This document shows, one piece after another, positions 15,456-19,366 of a stretch of 19,366 nucleotides of DNA (positions are counted from its first letter, which is position 1; each line of letters opens with the position of its first letter). Where the stretch lies: assembly GCA_023423285.1 (NCBI GenBank), contig JAFAFV010000127.1:1-19366 (forward strand), in the 5' to 3' direction. The notes below the pieces were generated by a model. It was not told the DNA's origin. It did not search any database and worked only from the letters and a program-made list of their open reading frames with translations. The position numbers and the translations under genes are program-made. This DNA is from Bacteroidota bacterium. Its GTDB lineage: Bacteria; Bacteroidota; Bacteroidia; Chitinophagales; Chitinophagaceae.

Positions 15456-15530
15456 ATTCAGCATGTTGTTTTACTTGCCAAAATGTTTCAACCTTTCCGT
15501 ACCTTAGTTGGTACTTTTAAAATACTGAAT

Positions 15531-16310
15531 ATGAGCGTGCCCACCGTTGCAGAATTATTTTCAAAAGGCCAAACGCCGGAAGTACTGTTTTGGGTGGGAT
15601 GTGCAGGCAGTTTTGATCAGCGTGCACAAAAGATTACAAAGGCTTTTACCCGAATACTTGAAAAAACCGGCACCAGCTATGCCGTACTTGGTAAAGAAGA
15701 AATGTGTACTGGTGACCCGGCTCGCCGCGCGGGCAATGAATTTGTTTTTCAAATGATGGCATATCAGAACATTCAGGTTTTGAATGGTTATGGTATCAAA
15801 AGAATAGTAACGGCTTGTCCGCATTGTTTTAATATTTTTAAAAACGAATATCCGGAATTGGGTGGCCATTACCAGGTGGTGCATCATACCACGTTTTTAC
15901 AGCAATTGATTGATGAAGGCAAAATAAAACTGAAGCAAGACAATACTCGGAGTGAAAAGAAAATTACGTATCACGATAGTTGTTACCTTGGGCGCGCTAA
16001 TAATATTTATGAAGCTCCACGAAAAGTTTTAGAACTTTTAAAGGCCGAACTTGTTGAAATGAAGCGGTGCAAAGCCGCCGGGCTTTGTTGTGGAGCCGGA
16101 GGCGCGCAAATGTTTAAAGAAGAAGAAATAGGACATACGCGCGTGAACTTTGAACGCAGCCGCGAAGCCATCGAAACCGGGGCCGGCATTGTTGCCACAG
16201 CATGTCCTTTTTGTAATACAATGATAACCGATGGCGTGAAGAATGCTGAAAAAGAAACAGATGTGGAGGTGCTGGACATTGCTGAATTGATTGAAAGAGA
16301 AATGGAATAA
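15531..16310 (+). CDS. CCG-domain (cysteine-rich) Fe-S protein, HdrB/LutA-like
   Basis: This 259-aa soluble protein has two cysteine-rich (CCG) modules like those of heterodisulfide reductase HdrB, GlpC and LutA. The first has Cys24 (WVGCAGSFD), a single Cys59 in EMCTGDPARRAGNE, and ACPHC with Cys96 and Cys99. The second is complete: DSCYLG (Cys151), GLCCGAGG (Cys186, Cys187) and ACPFC (Cys225, Cys228). In this family such cysteines hold Fe-S clusters for electron transfer or thiol/disulfide chemistry. The frame extends up to an ATG at 15483, but 15531 is preferred because MSVPTVAELFSKG is the usual N-terminus of this protein in the phylum. The dedicated 4Fe-4S ferredoxin-type partner often found with it is not in the 92 bp upstream. 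The gene is followed by the 168-aa gene in probable operon. Confidence 0.92.
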   Translation: MSVPTVAELFSKGQTPEVLFWVGCAGSFDQRAQKITKAFTRILEKTGTSYAVLGKEEMCTGDPARRAGNEFVFQMMAYQNIQVLNGYGIKRIVTACPHCFNIFKNEYPELGGHYQVVHHTTFLQQLIDEGKIKLKQDNTRSEKKITYHDSCYLGRANNIYEAPRKVLELLKAELVEMKRCKAAGLCCGAGGAQMFKEEEIGHTRVNFERSREAIETGAGIVATACPFCNTMITDGVKNAEKETDVEVLDIAELIEREME

Positions 16311-16311
16311 C

Positions 16312-16336
16312 AATTACAAATTAAGAATTACAAATT
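16312..16336. repeat. Two direct copies of AATTACAAATT
   Basis: AATTACAAATT occurs at 16312-16322 and 16326-16336 (period 14) in the 88-bp gap between the Fe-S gene and the 168-aa gene. Similar AT-rich short repeats are common between Bacteroidota genes; no function is evident. Confidence 0.4.
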
Positions 16337-16398
16337 CCAATTCAAGTCATAGCAACCATAACTATTTATTTACTATTCAATATACTTAATTAAAACCC

Positions 16399-16905
16399 AT
16401 GAATTTAGATTATAAAGAATTTTTAAAGCCAGACTTCTCTCCTAACTCAAAAGTATGGGTATACCAGGCCAACCGACTGCTGCGCCTTGACGAAGCCTTT
16501 GTGGCTGAAGAAATGGTGAAAAAATTTGTAGAGAGTTGGCAAAGTCACGGCGAACCCGTAAAAGGCCAGGGATTGATTATTTTTGGCTATTTTGTGGTGC
16601 TGATTGCTGACGATACACAAACACATGTTGGCGGTTGCAGCACAGACAGTTCTGTTCGTTTCATAAAACAACTGGGAGAAAAATTTCGGATTGATTTTTT
16701 TGACAGAAACCAACTGGCCTTTGTAGTAAACGATGGTATTGAATTGCTGCCTTACCAGCAGGTGCAATACGCGCTGGAGCATAATTTCCTTTTCGGCGAC
16801 AGCTTATATTTCAATAATCTTGTAGCAACCAAAAAAGATTTTGAACACAAATGGATCATCCCTCTCAAAGAAAGCTGGCTGGCTCAGAAACTGGTTGTTA
16901 GTTAG
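16399..16905 (+). CDS. Conserved 168-aa protein of unknown function, partner of the Fe-S gene
   Basis: This small soluble protein has no signal peptide or membrane segment. Recognisable conserved blocks are SKVWVYQANRLL (about residues 17-28), GCSTDSSVRFIKQLGEKF (about 79-96) and the C-terminal EHKWIIPLKESWLA. I recognise this from Bacteroidota genomes, where it commonly follows the CCG-type Fe-S gene and is often named ABC transporter ATPase. The sequence shows no Walker A, Walker B or LSGGQ motif, so that name is unsupported. Cys80 in the GCSTDSS block is the most obvious residue of interest. It lies 88 bp after the Fe-S gene with no terminator or clear promoter in between, so co-transcription is likely. 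Biochemical role unknown. Confidence 0.85.
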   Translation: MNLDYKEFLKPDFSPNSKVWVYQANRLLRLDEAFVAEEMVKKFVESWQSHGEPVKGQGLIIFGYFVVLIADDTQTHVGGCSTDSSVRFIKQLGEKFRIDFFDRNQLAFVVNDGIELLPYQQVQYALEHNFLFGDSLYFNNLVATKKDFEHKWIIPLKESWLAQKLVVS

Positions 16906-16915
16906 GAAGAGGACT

Positions 16916-16986
16916 GTCAAGTTGTCTTTTAATACTGCGGAATAATGTTAAAATGTCATAATTATTCCTTTGGTTCTACGTTTGTT
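16916..16986 (+). promoter_or_regulatory. hsp20 upstream region: candidate sigma-54-type or TAnnTTTG promoter with TGTC motifs
   Basis: Two readings compete. TACGTTTG (16977-16984) is an exact Bacteroidota -7 box, but there is no TTTG at -33. Alternatively TTGG (16970-16973) and TTTG-T (16981-16985) put the GG and the G of the -12 element exactly 10 nt apart, as in sigma-54 promoters, with GT in place of GC. TGTCA or TGTC motifs at 16916-16920, 16923-16926 and 16954-16958 lie upstream, as would activator or repressor sites. The transcript leader would be about 30-40 nt. Confidence 0.45.
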
Positions 16987-17026
16987 ATAAACTAATAAAC
17001 ATTTTATAACAACTAAATGATTAAAT

Positions 17027-17473
17027 ATGACAAACGTAAAATCTAATGGAATTCCTTTCGAACGCACTCTTACAAGCCTTTTTGATGATTTCTTTACTGA
17101 AGTACCGTCATTGCTGAAAACCGAAGTAAAACAACCGAATTATCGTGGACATGCTCCTGTAAATATTTCAGAAACTGATAATGCCTATGTGCTGGATGTT
17201 GTAGCACCGGGATATGAAAAAACTGATTTCAGCATTAACTTGGATAAAAATATTTTAAGCATTTCGGCTGAAAGCAAAACGGAAGAAACTGCGGAAAACT
17301 CCAAAAGTATCCGGCGTGAATTTCAGCTTCGCACGTTTAAAAGAACTTTTACCTTAGACCATACCATTGATACTGATGCAATTGAAGCAAGATATGTTAA
17401 CGGAATCCTAAAGGTAACATTAAATAAAAAGGAAAAAGCAAAAACAGCGTCAAAAGATATAGAAATACAGTAG
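17027..17473 (+). CDS. Small heat-shock protein, Hsp20/alpha-crystallin family
   Basis: This 148-aa cytoplasmic ATP-independent holdase binds unfolding proteins and keeps them refoldable for the DnaK and ClpB machines. It has a short N-terminal arm with phenylalanines (LFDDFF), an alpha-crystallin domain from about PVNISET (44) to KVTLNKK (about 135) with the signature VNGILKVTL (124-132), and a C-terminal I-x-I motif (IEI, 145-147) that docks onto neighbouring subunits in the oligomer. Length is normal. It has its own promoter region and is closed by a strong terminator, so it is a single-gene transcript. Start ATG at 17027 fits the family N-terminus. Confidence 0.97.
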   Translation: MTNVKSNGIPFERTLTSLFDDFFTEVPSLLKTEVKQPNYRGHAPVNISETDNAYVLDVVAPGYEKTDFSINLDKNILSISAESKTEETAENSKSIRREFQLRTFKRTFTLDHTIDTDAIEARYVNGILKVTLNKKEKAKTASKDIEIQ

Positions 17474-17511
17474 TAATTAAGTTTTTCTCATAAGCAGTTA
17501 GTTTTGGTTTG

Positions 17512-17540
17512 AGCCTGGTGTTTCCACACCGGGCTTTTTT
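17512..17540 (+). terminator. Intrinsic terminator of hsp20
   Basis: Stem AGCCTGGTG (17512-17520) pairs with CACCGGGCT (17527-17535), with one G-T wobble and a 6-nt loop, followed by a run of six T (17535-17540). It lies about 40 bp after the hsp20 stop. Confidence 0.88.
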
Positions 17541-17612
17541 GTAAACCTTTTTCATTGGGGCATCGTCCTTAATAAAAACTTGTTAAGTTTGTAAATTAAA
17601 CATCATCACTTT

Positions 17613-17644
17613 TTTGAACGTAAGACAGCTATTACGTAGATTTG
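17613..17644 (+). promoter_or_regulatory. Promoter of the secreted Ig-like-domain protein gene
   Basis: TTTG (17613-17616) and TAGATTTG (17637-17644) are exact matches to the Bacteroidota -33 and -7 boxes, separated by 20 nt against a usual 19. Transcription would start around 17650, leaving a leader of about 20 nt before the ATG at 17669. This is the clearest promoter in the window. Confidence 0.65.
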
Positions 17645-17668
17645 TACAACCTTTTAAGTATTAATGTA

Positions 17669-18925
17669 ATGCATAAAAAAATTTTATCATTCATAATTAT
17701 TTTGTTTACCTACACCACCTATGGCCAGGTAACAGATACGTTACCCCAGGATACGCCAGATCCGTTTGTGCGGGTTGATACAACATTACGTATCATCAAC
17801 CTAAACCCTTATTTTTCACTGCATGTAGACTCCAGCCTTTCTTACCGCCTCATGATCAACAAACCACAAAACAATTATTACTGGTTTTTGAAAAATGCGC
17901 CCCCCGGTTTGCAGATCAATAAAGACAATGGCACTCTTATTTTTCGTTCTAATAAAGATATTTTCAGGTCGGGCAGATTAAAATACGATACCGAATATCC
18001 CGTTCGAATTGGCGTGCAAAGCCTTACAGACCCTGAAGATAAAACGGATACTACATTTGCGATCAGTTGGTATAATACTGATGTGGTTTTGCCAAGCATA
18101 AAACCAAGCGTGGTAAGTCCTGTAACAGTTGAAGAGGGTAACAAACTGAGCTTTACTGTAATGTGCGATAACGGCAATTTCCCCATAGATAAAATTTTGT
18201 TTTCCAGCAGCCAAACCATCAGTAATTATAAGCTTCCAAAATCCTGTGATGATACATTTGAATGGATACCACCCTATGATTTTGTTGGTGAAACTGAAAA
18301 GGTGAAAGAAAAAACCATCGACCTGTTTTTTATCGGCACCACCAAATTCAATTATTTAGACACGGCAAGGGTACGGGTAATTGTAAAAGATGCATTGAAT
18401 CACGATATAGCTTTAAGAGATTACACAGAGGTGGACAGCTCCTTAAAAACCTGGATTAAACAATTGAAGTACACTTTTCTAGGGTTAGATAAAATCATTA
18501 AAAAAACCAGGACGTACAGGTCTGCTTTCGATATCACAACGGCTTCCTCCGGTGTAACAAGTACTGTTTTAGCAACCTCGCAAAGCAAGGGGTCGAAAGA
18601 TGCAGCAAAAGTGGTACCCAGCGTGGGAGCTGCATTGGTGCCTGTAAAACAAGCCGCGGCACCTGATAAAACCGCAGAGCAAAACCAGGCATTAACGTTG
18701 CGCTCAAACATCAAACGCCTTGAATACATTATTACAGATACCAGACTTGTTGGAGATAGAGACCCTTTAATTGTGCAAAAAACCGAAACCCTTAAAAAGG
18801 AATTGCGTCAAAGCAGAAATGAACTGATCAATGTACCTACCGATTTGGCAGAAAGTATGTCTGACGAAGAACTGGAAAGAAAATTCAACAGCAGGCGAAT
18901 TCAAAGGAAATACCGTTTAAAATAA
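17669..18925 (+). CDS. Secreted protein with Ig/cadherin-like domains and a charged C-terminus
   Basis: This 418-aa protein starts with a signal peptide (MHKKILSFIIILFTYTTYGQ, cleavage near residue 18-20), so it is exported. Residues about 45-140 look like a putative-Ig/cadherin-like module, with the family turn NAPPGLQINKDNGTLIF. A second such module, about 147-242, holds EEGNKLSFTVMCDNGN and FEWIPPYDFVG. Then comes a Ser/Thr/Ala-rich linker (about 290-335) and a helical, strongly charged C-terminal region (about 340-418) ending in basic RRIQRKYRLK. No sorting domain, lipobox or membrane segment is visible, so it is probably periplasmic or loosely envelope-associated. The frame runs upstream to a TTG at 17642, but that codon lies within the promoter, so the ATG at 17669 is the start. 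Function unknown. Confidence 0.82.
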   Translation: MHKKILSFIIILFTYTTYGQVTDTLPQDTPDPFVRVDTTLRIINLNPYFSLHVDSSLSYRLMINKPQNNYYWFLKNAPPGLQINKDNGTLIFRSNKDIFRSGRLKYDTEYPVRIGVQSLTDPEDKTDTTFAISWYNTDVVLPSIKPSVVSPVTVEEGNKLSFTVMCDNGNFPIDKILFSSSQTISNYKLPKSCDDTFEWIPPYDFVGETEKVKEKTIDLFFIGTTKFNYLDTARVRVIVKDALNHDIALRDYTEVDSSLKTWIKQLKYTFLGLDKIIKKTRTYRSAFDITTASSGVTSTVLATSQSKGSKDAAKVVPSVGAALVPVKQAAAPDKTAEQNQALTLRSNIKRLEYIITDTRLVGDRDPLIVQKTETLKKELRQSRNELINVPTDLAESMSDEELERKFNSRRIQRKYRLK

Positions 18926-18948
18926 ACTAAATAGATATATCAAAAAGC

Positions 18949-18973
18949 AGGGGCACAGTTGTTGTGCCCTTTT
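18949..18973 (+). terminator. Intrinsic terminator after the Ig-like-domain gene
   Basis: GGGCACA (18951-18957) pairs perfectly with TGTGCCC (18963-18969) across a 5-nt loop, extendable by a G-T and an A-T pair, followed by TTTT and further T-rich sequence. It separates the secreted-protein gene from the SDR gene. Confidence 0.82.
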
Positions 18974-19005
18974 AATTTTCTACAATTTTAATATCAAAAA
19001 GTTTT

Positions 19006-19366
19006 ATGACTGAGCGCACAGCTACCATCATCGGTTCAACGGGAATGATCGGCACACAATTGCTGAATTTATTAATGCAGGATCCCGATTATGATTATGT
19101 AAGAATACTGGTAAGAAGACCTGTACCCGTTACCAATGACCGGCTGGAAGTAAAATTGGTGAATTTTGATGACCTTGAATCCATGCAGTTAGCGCTGGAT
19201 GGCAGCGATGTGGTGTTTAGCTGTATTGGCACCACTAATAAAAAGGTGCGTGGCGATAAAAAGCTGTACTGGAAGATTGATCATGATATTCCTGTAAATG
19301 CCTGCAGGCTGGCGCTTGAGCGCGGTTGCGAAAAATTTGTATTTGTTTCTTCGATGGGCGCCAATG
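19006..19366 (+). CDS. NAD(P)-binding atypical short-chain dehydrogenase/epimerase-like protein, 3' end cut by window edge
   Basis: From the ATG at 19006 there are 120 codons without a stop before the edge. The N-terminus has a Rossmann dinucleotide-binding motif, IIGSTGMIG (glycines at 10, 13 and 16). Then follow VRILVRRP (about 33-40), where an arginine pair after the second strand suggests NADP(H) preference, SDVVFSCIGTTNKK (about 68-81) and the strand KFVFVSSMGAN. This layout is that of the atypical SDR group related to TIP30/HTATIP2 and YbjT-type oxidoreductases. The C-terminal half, including any substrate-specific part, is outside the window. It follows a terminator and no clear promoter was found in the 32 bp between. 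Confidence 0.87.
   Translation, partial: MTERTATIIGSTGMIGTQLLNLLMQDPDYDYVRILVRRPVPVTNDRLEVKLVNFDDLESMQLALDGSDVVFSCIGTTNKKVRGDKKLYWKIDHDIPVNACRLALERGCEKFVFVSSMGAN

Noticed and set aside
15499..15514. GTACC-N6-GGTAC hairpin followed by TTTT, upstream of the Fe-S gene, as a terminator or operator
   Set aside because: The stem is only 5 bp, with no upstream plus-strand gene to terminate; too weak to call.
1..19366. Mobile elements, CRISPR arrays, tRNA/rRNA genes, toxin-antitoxin or defence genes
   Set aside because: I saw no transposase or integrase motifs, no regularly spaced repeats and no tRNA-like cloverleaf on either strand; the gene content is ordinary chromosomal.

Overview
The window comes from a member of the Bacteroidota, most likely the Chitinophagaceae or a close relative. 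This rests on the beta and beta' RNA polymerase sequences, the absence of Shine-Dalgarno sequences before nearly every gene, upstream elements matching the Bacteroidota -7 box TAnnTTTG, and several genes of families typical of this phylum (a three-repeat helix-hairpin-helix membrane protein, an Fe-S CCG protein followed by a 168-aa conserved protein, and lipoproteins with short lipoboxes). The genus assignment is inference.

Layout. The left 4.7 kb is on the minus strand: a truncated alpha/beta-hydrolase lipoprotein (1-811), two tandem paralogous lipoproteins (896-1390 and 1436-1963) directly behind an APC amino-acid permease (1981-3492), a membrane-tethered OmpH/Skp-like protein (3672-4286) and a small membrane protein (4432-4704). 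The centre holds rpoC (4871-9163) and rpoB (9279-13082), also on the minus strand. They end at an intrinsic terminator (4801-4830) and are probably driven from a promoter in the 363-bp divergent region 13083-13445. The ribosomal protein genes rplJ and rplL, usual upstream neighbours of rpoB, are absent from that position.

The right third is mostly plus strand: a helix-hairpin-helix membrane protein (13446-14396) converging on a minus-strand ATP-grasp enzyme (14401-15438), then a probable two-gene unit of a CCG-type Fe-S protein (15531-16310) and a conserved 168-aa protein (16399-16905). These are followed by an Hsp20 chaperone (17027-17473) with its own promoter and terminator, a secreted protein with Ig/cadherin-like domains (17669-18925) with a near-consensus promoter and a terminator, and the start of an NAD(P)-binding atypical SDR (19006 to the window edge).

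This is mainly a conserved chromosomal region. I see no mobile element, CRISPR array, tRNA, rRNA or defence island. The most worthwhile open questions are the uncharacterised Fe-S/168-aa gene pair, the membrane-associated ATP-grasp enzyme of unknown substrate, the permease/paired-lipoprotein cluster, the possible sigma-54-type promoter of hsp20, and promoters so close to start codons that the mRNAs may be nearly leaderless.
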